From contig CM038709.1 in the NCBI GenBank assembly GCA_021613375.1, positions 40,682,656 to 40,746,655 on the forward strand: DNA of 64,000 nucleotides. The letters run 5' to 3'. The position numbers were made by a program, and so were the translations under genes. Below, one piece after another: positions 11,765-21,867 of the stretch. The stretch comes from Megaleporinus macrocephalus (lineage: Eukaryota; Chordata; Actinopteri; Characiformes; Anostomidae). The notes below the pieces were generated by a model, which was given only the letters and a program-made list of their open reading frames with translations, was not told the origin of the DNA and made no database searches. Every line of letters starts with the position of its first letter. Within the stretch, counting starts at the first letter, position 1.

Positions 11765-12030
11765 ATATACATATATTGATATATTGTGTCAGTTGTGAAG
11801 TATTGGCATTGTTTATGAGTTTTCTGCTCTGTTTTTTTTTTTTTTTTTTTTTGTCTTACACTTTTAGATTTTTCTGATAGTTTTGTGATTTTGCTTTTCA
11901 ACCCCCTGCCTGTCTATCCTTCCTATGTTTTTGATCTGGTCTGGCTTTGTGACTTGACCCTTGGATTGTCCTTTGAACATTAAAGCTTCATCTCCTTTTA
12001 AAATCAGCAATCGTTTGGTTTGGCCCAACA
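11765..12030 (+). repeat. Poly-T tract and possible LTR or retroelement 3' fragment
   Basis: A 22-nt T run (about 11831-11852) is followed by CCCCTGCCTGTCTATCC and a TTAAAGCTTCATCTCC ending. This resembles the terminal, polyadenylation-signal part of fish retroelements (compare 45540-45780). No pol domain adjoins it, so the assignment is weak. Confidence 0.35.
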
Positions 12031-12039
12031 GCATTGCAT

Positions 12040-12680
12040 CAGCACTCCAGTAAAAGTATTGATACTAGAATAGAATAGAATAGAATAGAATAGAGCTTTA
12101 TAGTCCTGCCAAAGCAGAACATTTTTCTTTGGTTTCACCACCTTATAACACAGCACAACACAAACAGAATTCTGGGGAAAAATAAAATAAAATAAATAAA
12201 TAAATAAATAATTTTCCACCAGAAGCATTCCGACACCTGTACCTTCAAGTACCTTCAAACAAAACAACTTGAGTAAAGGTACTGTCTAACTTAAAGAACC
12301 TACTCACTTCTAACCTATAGAACCATACAAATGCAGTTACTCTTCTGATGTATACTGTAATTCAGTATACAGTAAAACACTGTTACTGTAAAATAACAGT
12401 TAAATGCTGGTGTGTCTGCTGCCAGTATTTTACTGTTAATATACAGAGAAATTCTATACAGTGTATCAAATTCAAACAAAAAACCCAGAAAAAACTCAAT
12501 AAAACGAAACTGAATATAAACTATATATGAATATGAACTGAGTAAAAATTTAGATTCCTTTACTCGACAGCATACTTGAGTAGAAGTAAAATTATTACTA
12601 TAAGAAAATACTCAACAGTAAAAATCCATCAGTACATGTACTCGAGTATGTGTAGCTATTTACTACCCACCTCTGTATAT
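12040..12680. mobile_element. Interspersed repeat of the ACTTGAGTA/CCCACCTCTG type, interrupted
   Basis: Fragments AGTAAAAGTATTGATACTA, CATACTTGAGTAGAAGTAAA, GTACTCGAGTATGTG and TACTACCCACCTCTG are typical of a non-autonomous repeat common in fish. A LINE tail (12064-12215) interrupts it near its left end. Confidence 0.55.
12064..12215 (-). mobile_element. LINE 3' tail with (TAGAA)n and (AAAT)n
   Basis: On the plus strand a TAGAA microsatellite (about 12066-12093) precedes GCTTTATAGTCCTGCCAAAG and an A-rich (AAAT)n stretch. This is the usual look of a fish LINE or SINE 3' end inserted in minus orientation, with a terminal pentanucleotide repeat. Confidence 0.5.
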
Positions 12681-13911
12681 AATACTTAATGGCCCACAAA
12701 CACAAAACAAAAATGTAAAAGTATGCAAAGGTGTTGAACTATGCCGTGAAGGGTTAAATGCTCCCGTTTGTAGCATCTTTCGAGAAAGTAAACACACGCT
12801 CGACTGAGTAATTTTTCATCTCGCCCTGCATCACTCCGCTCCGAGGCATTTTCTTTTTACCTCACAATACATTTCATAGAGACAGAAACATGAGAGAATC
12901 AGACAGCACGCTGAAGCGCCTGTACTAATAAAAACGAGTAACTGCTCTACAATTTAGCGGGTTAATTGCTCAGATGAAATGATAATATTGGAGCCGGCGG
13001 TGGGGGAGCGGGTTTGATGTTTGCGCGCTGCGTGCCTGAACACATGCCGCAGGTGAGACGGTTGAACAGCCGCGGCGTCTTGTTATCCAAGGCCAAATGC
13101 CTTAAACATTCACATTCATTAATAACACAATAGCGTGACTGCCGACTGAACGGGCTGCTCTATTTGCGAGGCTTTTATGCGGCTCTGGGAACGGTGTTGT
13201 GTAAAATCGACTGCCGTGTCTAAAGTTTGATGCTTTAGCGCCGAAGCTAAAAGGCTAATGGAAGCGTAAACCAACCAGCTAACAGCGCGTGCCTAAATCA
13301 TCGCATATTGCCCTCAATCCTTAGTTGACACTGTTATGATTGGCTGCTGTTGTTGCCTATGGCAGATCAATTTAAACGTTTTGTCTCCGGGGGGCCCAGA
13401 ATGAAATGTTTGCGGCGGTCCAAGGGCCTGAACGTCAAAACAGCTAGCTAGCGACTAATTGGCTTAATGTGTTTTGCCCACTGCCAGCATATGTGGAGAA
13501 TATAATTATAGAAGTATTTTTTTAATTTGATAATTTTGCAGCCCCTGACTCCAAATCAGACTCAGGCCAAATGCATAGCTGAATGCAATCTTTGTCAGTT
13601 CGTTAAAGGTTGTGATGTTCTTGCATCTGCAACCTAGCAACAAAAAAAAGTCATTTGAATATATATTTCACTTGCCAAAACGAAACCTGAAGCTGTTTTG
13701 TCTGAAGCCTGAAACCTGAAACCTGAAACCTGACGCTGTGGTCTGAGTGTGTATGTACACGGTACCGTATAAGCAGTGCTACAGTCTGGAAGGTACTCAG
13801 CTCTGTGGTCAGTTAGAAACAGGATCAGTCATATCCCCTTTCAGCCAATGAGATATCTTACAGCTTCTATTCTCTATTAAAACCATTGAAAAGACTGTAC
13901 AACTCTCCACA
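12681..13911. other. Long unique island, candidate conserved non-coding DNA
   Basis: No interspersed repeat is recognised from about 12690 to 13560, and base composition is more even than in neighbouring repeats. Phrases such as GGGTTAATTGCTCAGATGAA and TTCACATTCATTAATAACAC look like ordinary regulatory-type DNA but cannot be proven so by eye. A small run of CCTGAAA/ACCTGAA heptamers lies at about 13704-13735. There is no coding exon I can support. Confidence 0.4.
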
Positions 13912-13914
13912 ACA

Positions 13915-14199
13915 GTGATTAGCACAGCCTCTGACTGCAAGTCCCTCCAACGCATTGTGAGGACAGCTGAGAGGATCATGGGAGTCTCTCTCCTCTCCGT
14001 CTTGGACATTTACACCACCCGCTGCATCCGCAAAGCAACCAGCATTGTGGATGACCCCACCCACCCTTCACACAGACTGTTCTCCCTCCTGCCATCAGGA
14101 AGAAGGTACCGCAGCATCCGGTCCAACATGACCAGACTCTGCAACAGCTTCTTCCCCCATGCCATCAGACTTCTCAACACAACTCAACGTCTGAACTGA
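13915..14199 (+). pseudogene. CR1/Rex1-like LINE ORF2 C-terminal fragment
   Basis: This frame encodes the C-terminal tail of a non-LTR retrotransposon reverse-transcriptase polyprotein. Recognisable blocks are KSLQRIVRTAERIMG at the start, IYTTRCIRKATSIV in the middle, then HPSHRLFSLLPSGRRYRSI and SFFPHAIRLLN before the stop. These match the typical end of fish Rex1/CR1-clade ORF2, beyond the polymerase domain. The endonuclease and catalytic RT motifs are absent, so the copy is 5'-truncated, as is usual for LINEs. About 94 codons are open, ending in TGA at 14197-14199. The start is simply the first in-frame Met and is not a real initiation site. Clade assignment within CR1/Rex is from memory of the motif. 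Confidence 0.85.
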
Positions 14200-14503
14200 T
14201 ATCTTCTGGTACATGTACGCATGTACACATTTTTGCACAAAGCATTGCACTAATAACTCTACTACCTCACTGGACTCTATTCATTACACATTGCACAATT
14301 TGCACACTACTGGCAATTATTTATTATTCTCTGTCTGTACTGTGTTGTGTTGTGTTGTCTGTCCGCACTTGTTTGTTCGTGTTGCACTTGTGTCTTGTAT
14401 GCACTGTCTATGTTGCACCATGGTCCTGGAGGAACGTTGTTTCGTTTCACTGTGTACTCTGTTTGTAGTTGAAATGACAATAAAACCCACTTGACTTGAT
14501 TAA
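14200..14503 (+). mobile_element. 3' UTR and tail of the LINE copy
   Basis: It follows the ORF2 stop directly. GCACTTGTGTCTTGTATGCA and a final GAAATGACAATAAAACCCAC, then CTTGACTTGATT, give the usual short 3' tail with an AATAAA-type signal. The 3' end is at about 14500. Confidence 0.8.
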
Positions 14504-14737
14504 CAACATTTACAATGTCAGAAATGCTGCTAACGTAATATGTCTCACTCTCCTTCTGGAGATGCAGCTGGCAGGGCAGTCGTGTTATATTGTTTTTTCT
14601 TTAATTAAATATTCAAACAATCCATGAAGATTATAATTTTCAGGTTTAACTTTGACATATTTTTTAGTTTAGTTGCTTTTTTATGTTGGTTATGTGGGTA
14701 ATCATACTTGTTTGTTGTCTTTAAAGACAGTCCCTAA

Positions 14738-14738
14738 A

Positions 14739-14790
<52 letters not shown>
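14738..14790. repeat. (TTA)n microsatellite
   Basis: About 17 TTA/ATT units, the first of several such tracts within 650 bp. Confidence 0.97.
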
Positions 14791-14791
<1 letters not shown>

Positions 14792-14809
14792 CACAACCTG
14801 AAATTTGCT

Positions 14810-14925
14810 TCAAAGCCACTGACCACAAGTCATAAACATCTTACACCACAAATTAACCAAGATAGGGATAAAAAAAATAATCTGAATGAATCTGGCAACA
14901 CCAAGTGGATTGCACTGTACTGTAT
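14810..14925. repeat. Repeated GCCACTGACC segment, copy 1
   Basis: GCCACTGACCACAAGTCATA and the following ~50 bp recur at about 15137-15195 (GCCACTGACCAGAAGTCATA). The copies lie about 322 bp apart and flank the ATT/TAA tracts, pointing to a local duplication or two copies of one repeat. Confidence 0.6.
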
Positions 14926-14926
14926 G

Positions 14927-15003
<77 letters not shown>

Positions 15004-15016
15004 TTTTAAAATCATA

Positions 15017-15084
<68 letters not shown>
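14926..15084. repeat. Inverted pair of (TAA)n and (TTA)n tracts
   Basis: About 25 TAA units (14926-15002), then a 14 bp AT-rich spacer, then about 22 TTA units (15017-15084). The two tracts are complementary and can fold into a long hairpin. The all-Ile and all-Tyr reading frames here are artefacts. Confidence 0.95.
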
Positions 15085-15267
15085 GGGGCAGGGTTGCAAG
15101 GTCTGGCAACAATCTCCAACTCAAAATTGGCTTAACAGCCACTGACCAGAAGTCATAAATATCTTCCACTGCAATCTAGTCCATGGTGGCAACCCTGCTA
15201 TGAATTTGTGGAGATCCTGCATGTAAATAAATTGAAGATATTAATAATATATGTGTAGACATTTGGA

Positions 15268-15375
<108 letters not shown>

Positions 15376-15391
15376 TAAAGACTCCAGAGGA

Positions 15392-15790
15392 ATTCCAGGT
15401 GGTTACTAGGCTAGTGCTTGGTGGTTGATATGGTATTCCAGGTGGTTATGAGGGTGTTACCAGATGGTTGCTATGGTATTCCATGTGATTACGAGGATGT
15501 AACTAAGTGGTTGCTATGGTATTTCTTAGGACTGGTATGTTATTGCATGGTGGTTGCTATGGTATCCTAGGTAGTTAAAAGGGATGTACTAGGTGGTCGC
15601 TATGTTTTCCGAGGTGGCTACAAAATGTGTTGCATCCCAAGTGGTTACTACTGTGTTCCTGAAAGTTCCTATGGTATCCCAGGTGGTTATTAGCATGTTT
15701 CAAGATGGTTGCTATTTTAAGTGGTTGAAATGGTGTTGTTAGGTGATTCCTATGTTATGCCTGGTAGTTAGGACATGCTAAAGGTTATGT
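15392..15790 (-). repeat. CCACC-type minisatellite, reverse orientation
   Basis: Units such as GTTGCTATGGTATTCCAGGT and GGTGGTTATGAGGGTGTTAC are the reverse complement of the 9130-9690 family. They are degenerate, about ten units. Confidence 0.82.
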
Positions 15791-16585
15791 GAAATGATGT
15801 TTGATGGAATGAATCCCAACCTTTGGACTGAGAGATTGGAGGTGTGAGCTTAACATCACGTATAATTGTGGAGTTGAGTACCTCTCTCACTTTCACAAGC
15901 ATAGCCTCAGATGCCCTCTCTCCCCATTCCTCCACTTCTTCCTCACGTCTTTCTGTTCCACGTCTCTTCCTCCATCCCTTGCTGTGCTTTCATGCTCCCA
16001 GTACTGCCTCAGATTAGAAGGGCTTCATACAAACCCAAACAGCCTCAGCACCTCAGGGTCAAGCCCATATGGGATATTAGGCATTTGAAAGTTCAAACTG
16101 CAGCATTATTTATCAGGACTCGGTGTTACTGCTGAAACTACTGGATTTTTAATGCCATAGGTGGGTAATGTTCTCCTTCAGGAAATATCTCACTAAAAAT
16201 CGTTTCCCCTTTGGCCCGAACGTAGTCTATGAGCCAACCAGTGGTGTGGTCAGAACTTAGAGGCGGACCTGGTAATGGAGCAAAGCTCTTAGATCAGCTA
16301 AGACATTTTCATGGTGGAAAGACCTGAGAGGTGTTGGAACACAATTTTAAGGTAAAACTCTAACAAAATGCTGCTGGACAAAGAAGCTGACTTCATCTTC
16401 GTGGAGACTTGAGGCAGGACCGTCCCATTTCCTTATGTTTGTGATAGTAACTGGTTGGCATCACAGCTGCAAAATTGTTTTGACAGTTTGGTAACCACCA
16501 ACATAACTAAGGTTAGGTACATCACCTGCTGTGTGGTATGCCATGGTATTTGTCTGTATGACCTTTGCACAGGATTTGCCAGCCA
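15791..16585. other. Unique stretch with pyrimidine-rich segment
   Basis: A C/T-rich segment (about 15910-16000) precedes ordinary unique DNA. No known domain appears in the 74-codon frame at 15911-16135. No repeat is recognised. Confidence 0.4.
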
Positions 16586-16587
16586 AG

Positions 16588-16635
16588 TGTAAGTAGTAAG
16601 TAAATAAGTAAATAAGTAAGTAAATAAGTAAGAAA
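16588..16635. repeat. (AAGT)n/(AAAT)n microsatellite
   Basis: Interspersed AAGTAAGT and AAATAAGT tetranucleotides, about 12 units, just upstream of a short ACTTTATTTGTGTAGAA fragment typical of a retroelement tail. Confidence 0.9.
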
Positions 16636-16665
16636 ACTTTATTTGTGTAGAACTCTTTTAAGATG

Positions 16666-17066
16666 GCGGCACGGTGGTGTAGTGGTTAGTATGGTGGTGT
16701 AGTGGTTAGTACGGTGGTGTAGTGGTTAGTATGGTGGTGTAGTGGTTAGTACGGTGGTGTAGTGGTTAGTACGGTGGTGTAGTGGTTAGTATGGTGGTGT
16801 AGTGGTTAGTACGGTGGTGTAGCGGTTAGTATGGTGGTGTAGTGGTTAGCATGGTGGTGTAGTGGTTAGCATGGGGATGTAGTGGTTAGTATGGTGGTGT
16901 AGTGGTTAGTGTGGTGGTGTAGTGGTTAGTACGGTGGTGTAGTAGTTAGTATGGTGGTGTAGTGGTTAGTATGGTGGTGTAGTGGTTAGTGCGGTGGTGT
17001 AGTGGTTAGTACTGTGGTGTAGTGGTTAGTACGGTGGTGTAGTTGTTAGTACAGTGGTGTAGTGGT
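16666..17066 (+). repeat. 20 bp tandem array of a SINE A-box
   Basis: About 20 units of 20 bp in strict register (GGTGGTGTAGTGGTTAGTAC and variants). The unit equals the tRNA-like head of fish V-SINE/DANA-type SINEs, and TGGTGTAGTGG resembles the RNA polymerase III A-box. The first unit is preceded by the usual GGCGGCA start of the SINE. The array is followed directly by SINE body, with the normal B-box segment missing. Confidence 0.9.
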
Positions 17067-17266
17067 GTGTGGAGTGTGAATGTTCTCCCCGTGCTTGAGT
17101 GGGTTTCCTCCGGGTACTCCAGTTTCCTCCTGCAGTCCAAACACATGCATGTTAGGTTCACTCTAAATTGCACGTAGGTGTGAGTGCGTGAGTGAGTGTT
17201 GCCGATGCGATGGACTGGCAAATTGTCCATGGTTTACCCCACCTTCGCCCGATGACGCTGTCATTT
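17067..17266 (+). mobile_element. V-SINE/DANA-type SINE body
   Basis: The conserved body reads TGAATGTTCTCCCCGTGC, GTGGGTTTCCTCCGGGTA, then GTCCAAACACATGCATGTTA, CACTCTAAATTGC and CGATGCGATGGACTGGCA. It directly continues the 20 bp A-box array, so array and body are one altered SINE. Confidence 0.88.
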
Positions 17267-17267
17267 T

Positions 17268-18795
17268 TTAAAAGTCAGGCAGCTGCGTTCTAAACAAGCT
17301 GAACTCTTGCCAATCGCCTTGGCCATGAATTAGGGTGTGGCCTTCAAGTGAGGTGACCTAGACCACTCAAGCCCCCCAGCTATGGCTACCTTAGTTAAGT
17401 AATTTCAGATAGACATGCATGTGCAGTTGATACCACACTGTAATCTGTAAACAAATCTATCAACACTTTTACCAAAAATAGTAGAATTAATTTTCCATGT
17501 GAAATAGTTTCAGAGATAATAGTCATAAACCAGATAAGCAAGTAAATTGCCTAAGAACTCAACATGGGTTGAGGTGAGTGTTGGGCATGCACTATACTCA
17601 ATGCTAATCAGCTAATGAGTGTAAACCTTCATTACTAGCTATATTAAACGTGTAGCTCCAGAAAAAAACTACTACAGCAAGGTTCAAACCCCAACACATG
17701 CTGACTGATCAACTACTTTTTGGACCCACTTTGTTGTAGTAGATTTTTCACTGAACTACTGAGAGATCTAGCATTACATGTAGTGCCTTATAAGTGAGGA
17801 CCAATACTGGCAACCAGTAAAGTGTGGCCAGCACTAGGTTGGTGAGATCCCTGCATCTAGTTTTTGTTAAAAGTCAGTCAGCTGCATTCTAAACAAGCTG
17901 AAGTCTTGCCAATCGTCTTGGAAATGAATTAAGGGGTGGCCTTCAAGTGAGGTGGCCTAGACCACCCAAGCTTAAGTAATTTCAGATAGACATGCATGTG
18001 CAGTTGATGCCACACTGTAATCTGTAAACAAATCTATCAACACTTTTACCAAAAAATAGAATTAAATTTGCCTTTGAAATTTGTTCAGAGAAAATAGTAA
18101 TAAACCAGATAAGCAAGTAAATTTGCCTAAGATTGGCTAAGAACTCAACATGGGTTGAGGTGAGTGTTGGGCATGCTCTATACTCAATGCTATTCAGCCA
18201 ATGAGTGTAAACCTTCATTACTAGCTATAGTAACCTTGCAACTCCAGAAAAAACTACTACAGCAAGGTTCAAACCCCAACACATCCTGACTAATCAACTA
18301 CATTTTGGACCCACTTTGTTGTAGTAGATGTTTCACTGAACTACTGAGTGATCTAGCATTACCATGTAGTGCCTTATACTTGAGGACCAATACTGGCAAC
18401 CAGTGAAGAGCAGACAGCACTAGGCTGATGAGATCCCTGGGTCGAGTTTTTGTTAAAAGTCAGGCAGCTGCGTTCTAAACAAGCTGAAGTCTTGCCATGG
18501 TCAACAGTTTTTACTAAAAATAGTAGAATTAATCATTTTGTATGTGGAATTGTTTCAGAGATAATAGTCATAAACCAGATAAGCAAGTAAATTTGAGATT
18601 GCCTAAGAACTCAACATGGGTTGAGATGAGTGTTGGGCATGCACTATACTCAATGCTAATCAGCTAATGAGTGTAAACCTTCATAACTAGCTTTATTAAC
18701 CTTGCAACTCCAGAAAAACTACTACAGCAAGGTTCAAACCCCAACACACCTTGAAAGGGCAACTTTTTTGTATTAGATGGTTCACTAAACTGTGT
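17268..18795. repeat. Tandem triplication of a ~600 bp unit
   Basis: Unit 1 spans about 17268-17866, unit 2 about 17867-18452 and unit 3 about 18453-18795. Each begins TTAAAAGTCAGGCAGCTG/TTAAAAGTCAGTCAGCTG and contains ACCAGATAAGCAAGTAAAT, AACTCAACATGGGTTGAG and CAAGGTTCAAACCCCAACAC. Unit 3 lacks about 150 bp after CTTGCCA and stops early. The unit is probably an interspersed repeat that was duplicated locally. No coding capacity. Confidence 0.9.
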
Positions 18796-19488
18796 CTATG
18801 TGTGTTTTTTAGAGAGGGCGAGATGTTCCAGTATGTCTGGCATCTCTTTGTGCTTTAATCTGGCTTGACATCCAAGCCCTACTATCACGCTAACCTTTAA
18901 TTAAGCATAATTGCTCAATTTAGTTTTATACCTGTAGCTGAATGAGTTTTTAATTGCGTGTTTGCCTCTTCATAAACTTCTCCAGCGTTGCTGATGAGCT
19001 ACTTTTGATGAGTCTTTCTTTTAATGAACTCTTGCTGTTAAGTACCCAGCTACTTCCTCCGCATGCTAGCGCGAGCGCTTTCTCGGCGCCGGTTCGGACG
19101 GGTTGCTGGCAGCCGTCGCTGGGTGTTTTCGTGCAGCCAGCGAGCTTGCCGAGGTAAATATTAGCACATCCGAGCCAACATTGTTTCCCGCCGGCAGGTA
19201 AACGCATGGAGCTGATTGAAACACGGCCTGCAACGAGGAGGCGCGAGCAGAGCATGTTTGTTCATATTGTAATAATGTATTTACACAACACCGCCAAAGT
19301 GAGCGTGTTTTACAAGCGCGGCCGATGTACCGATATGTACAAACAGGCTAAGATAACACAGCTCCAGCTGATGAGTTTCATATTTACACAAACACTTTAT
19401 GAGGATGAGCTTGGAAGTGCATGAATGTTTGCGAATGTAAACAGGCAGTGGATAAAATGTGTGGGTATGTTGTCACTGTTCCAAGAAA
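18796..19488. other. Unique island with GC/CpG-rich core
   Basis: The part at about 19050-19260 is markedly richer in G+C and CpG than its surroundings (for example GCGCGAGCGCTTTCTCGGCG). Open frames cross it on both strands without known domains. It may be a small CpG-rich regulatory element or an exon of an unrecognised transcript; I see nothing decisive. Confidence 0.4.
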
Positions 19489-19562
19489 AAACAGGTATCT
19501 TCAAAATAGTAATTGTAACGGAGAGAGCCAAAGCCTTGCTTACTTTCAATATAAGTTAATAC
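19489..19562 (+). mobile_element. Fragment of the GCTGTCCAAT-family MITE
   Basis: GGTATCTTCAAAATAGTAAT and CTTACTTTCAATATAAGTTA resemble the left interior of the family. It is short and diverged. Confidence 0.4.
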
Positions 19563-20030
19563 ACTTTATTTTTATAATATTTAAATAGTATTAATACAGT
19601 AAGTAGGGCTTGTACATACGTCTTTCCAAGCTGCTCCTTGTGGAATCAACCCAGTATTATTTACAGTTCTCATCTAATACCTGCTTTGACTGCTCAGTAC
19701 TTCATTAAGCTAAATCAAGATTGCTGCTGAACGAACTGAATACATTCATACAATGTCTGGGGCGTCCAGGAGAAATCTGGAACTACACTTTGTTCTTCAA
19801 ACTGGAGCTCAAGATCTGATCTACTTATTTTACAACAAGATATTCATATTCCTTTGTATTGTATGTATGATTAATTACATCTGTTCTAATGATATCTGGG
19901 GAAAATAAACGTATTGATAAAATAAAGACTTCTAAACAATCAGCTTAGGTGCCTAAGACTTTTGCACAGCAGTGAATGTAATACATATATGCATATGAAC
20001 ATATAATATATGACATATAATATAATAGGC
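19563..20030. other. AT-rich unique stretch
   Basis: No repeat family is identified with confidence. There is some resemblance to degraded transposon ends near 19935-19975 (GTGCCTAAGACTTTTGCACA), a phrase I associate with Tc1-like element termini in fish. Confidence 0.4.
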
Positions 20031-20270
20031 ATATCTTTGCTGTCCATTGAAAAACACGTGTTTCCATTTTTTTGTTGATTGTTGAGTTTTCTACATCATT
20101 TGAACTTGCCAATGGTCATTTACGTTGGACCAATAGAAGTGTGCCAAAATAGCTTGGAAAAAAATTTGGTTCTATTGACTTGCATTGAAAGTTAAGTATG
20201 TTTTTGGTCTCTCCTGTAAAGTTTGCAATTTTTGAGATACTTATTTTTTTATTGGACAGTGACGATATAA
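20031..20270 (-). mobile_element. Copy 3 of the small palindromic MITE, reverse orientation
   Basis: Ends are GCTGTCCATTGAAAAACACG on the left and ATTGGACAGTGACGATATAA on the right. The interior (GACCAATAGAAGTGTGCCAA, TTGACTTGCATTGAAAGTTA, TTTGGTCTCTCCTGTAAAG) is the reverse complement of copy 4. It is TA-rich on both sides and sits directly beside a TA array. Confidence 0.85.
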
Positions 20271-20274
20271 CATA

Positions 20275-20275
20275 T

Positions 20276-20360
<85 letters not shown>

Positions 20361-20381
20361 ACACAAATATGTATATATTTT

Positions 20382-20433
<52 letters not shown>
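20275..20433. repeat. Two (TA)n arrays
   Basis: TA runs at about 20278-20356 and 20384-20432 are separated by 27 bp of AT-rich DNA. The Tyr/Ile frames over them are artefacts. Confidence 0.96.
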
Positions 20434-20436
<3 letters not shown>

Positions 20437-20573
20437 TTATTATTATTGTTTACATTTGTTACTTGCAACTTGCACTTTATGGCTGCTGCTCTTCATACTT
20501 GCAAATAAAGGCACACGTAACTTTTTAAGATATAGGGATATCAAGGGATATCTATATCAAGATATAGATATCA

Positions 20574-20662
<89 letters not shown>

Positions 20663-20842
20663 CTTTTATTTACTTTAACTTTATATTATTATACTTTAAA
20701 TATTTTGTATATATTTTTTATTATTTCTTTTTATTTCTTTATCTACTGCTGAATGGACGAACAGCAAAGTAAGAATTTCATTGTACAGTGTAACTGTCTG
20801 TTCTGCTGTGCATATGACAATAAAACTCTTGAATCTTGAATA
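20434..20842 (+). mobile_element. LINE 3' end carrying a TA array
   Basis: It begins TTATTGTTTACATTTGTTAC and ends GTGCATATGACAATAAAACT followed by CTTGAATCTTGAAT, a typical fish LINE 3' terminus. A TA array (about 20578-20661) lies inside. Just before it is a short inverted repeat, GATATCTATATC and GATATAGATATC with a 2-nt loop (about 20548-20573). Confidence 0.65.
20578..20661. repeat. (TA)n array inside the LINE tail
   Basis: About 41 uninterrupted units flanked by GATATC-rich DNA on the left and AACTTTTATTTACT on the right. Confidence 0.96.
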
Positions 20843-20939
20843 TATTTATTACACAAATATATGACACTACCAGCCCATGAATCAGTCATTTGTTAAATAT
20901 CCTGAACATTTTTTAAAACAGGTGAACTAGTGAGATGAG

Positions 20940-21167
20940 GGTATCATGAAAGGCAGCATCCACCAAAGGCCCCATGCAGTCTCTGCAAGCAGTGATGCAT
21001 CATCGTTCACCACTATACGCCAAACAGCACGAAAAGAACATTTCTCAATGCAAGACTGGAAAGAATGAGGTCTTTCATGCCCACTGTACATACACCGTGA
21101 TAAGATTCAGCAAACCCTCTGGCCCTCTGACAGCATGGCATGAAGATCCGTCACGCTATGGTGTTAA
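20940..21167 (+). pseudogene. Tc1/mariner-like transposase remnant, N-terminal part
   Basis: This is the left remnant of a fish Tc1/mariner-type transposon. The phrases GCAGTCTCTGCAAGCAGTGA, ACTATACGCCAAACAGCACG and AACATTTCTCAATGCAAGAC match the N-terminal coding region of a transposase family common in fish, recognised from memory. A frame starting with MQSLQAVMHHRSPLYAKQ stays open for about 70 codons, but homology fades after about 21110, shortly before a palindromic MITE begins. The central DNA-binding and first catalytic Asp regions are missing. The C-terminal remainder resumes at about 21868. It is dead: truncated, interrupted and lacking the DDE core. Confidence 0.75.
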
Positions 21168-21866
21168 ATACACTGATCAGCCATAACATTAAAACCACCT
21201 CCTTATATCCACACACACAGCCCATCTTATCAGCTCCACTGACCATATAGGAGCTACACTTACAGACTGTAGTTCATCTGATTCTCTGTGTACTTTATTA
21301 CTCTGTTCTTTAATGATAAGGACCCCCAACAGGACCACCACAGAGCAGGTACTATTAGGGATGTGGATCATTCTCAGCACTGCAGTGACACTGACAGGGT
21401 GGTGGTGTGTTAGTGTGTGTTGTGCTGGTATGAGTGGATCAGTGGACACAGCAGTGCTGCTGCTGGAGTGTTTAAACGCCTCAGTATCACTGCTGGACTG
21501 AGAATAGTCCACTGACCAAAAATATCCAGACATCAGTGTCCTGTGACCACTGATGAAGACTAGAGAACACAAACTGTGCCTCAACAGATGAGCTACTGTC
21601 TCTGACTTTACATCTACATGGTGAACAAACAGGGTAGGTGTGGACAGTGAGTGGACACTCCAGCAGCACTGCTGTGACTGATCCACTTGTACCAACACAA
21701 CACACCCTAACACCACACCACCATGCTAGTGTCTCTGCAGTGAGGAGAACAACCCACTACCCAAATAATACCTGCTCTGTGGGAGTCCTTATCATTGAAG
21801 AACAAGGTAACAAAGTATACAGAGAAACATATGAACTACAGTCTGTAAGTGTAGAACTTCAGTGCC
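21168..21866. mobile_element. Long palindromic MITE (CACTGATCAGCC terminus), copy 1
   Basis: The left end CACTGATCAGCCATAACATT is a well-known terminus in fish. Long arms pair internally: GAGCAGGTACTATTAGGGAT against CCCAAATAATACCTGCTCTG, GTGTTTAAACGCC near the centre, and GGAGCTACACTTACAGACTG against TACAGTCTGTAAGTGTAGAA. The right terminal CACTGATCAG repeat is absent, so the copy is cut at about 21866. It lies inside a Tc1-like element. It encodes nothing; open frames are mirror-image by-products of the palindrome. Confidence 0.85.
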
Positions 21867-21867
21867 C

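Noticed and set aside
13915..14199. Host gene exon
   Set aside because: The protein blocks are the C-terminal end of a non-LTR retrotransposon ORF2, followed by a typical LINE 3' tail.
16671..17066. Cluster of tRNA genes
   Set aside because: Units carry only an A-box-like 20-mer. No acceptor stem, anticodon loop or B-box is present.
20198..20662. 154-codon Tyr/Ile-rich frame
   Set aside because: It is translation of (TA)n arrays. The same applies to the frames at 11356-11739, 55121-55498 and 61842-62189, apart from the transposase stub at 55415-55498.
21189..21716. 175-codon minus-strand frame
   Set aside because: It lies in the long palindromic MITE. Mirror frames occur on the other strand, as expected of an inverted repeat without coding function.
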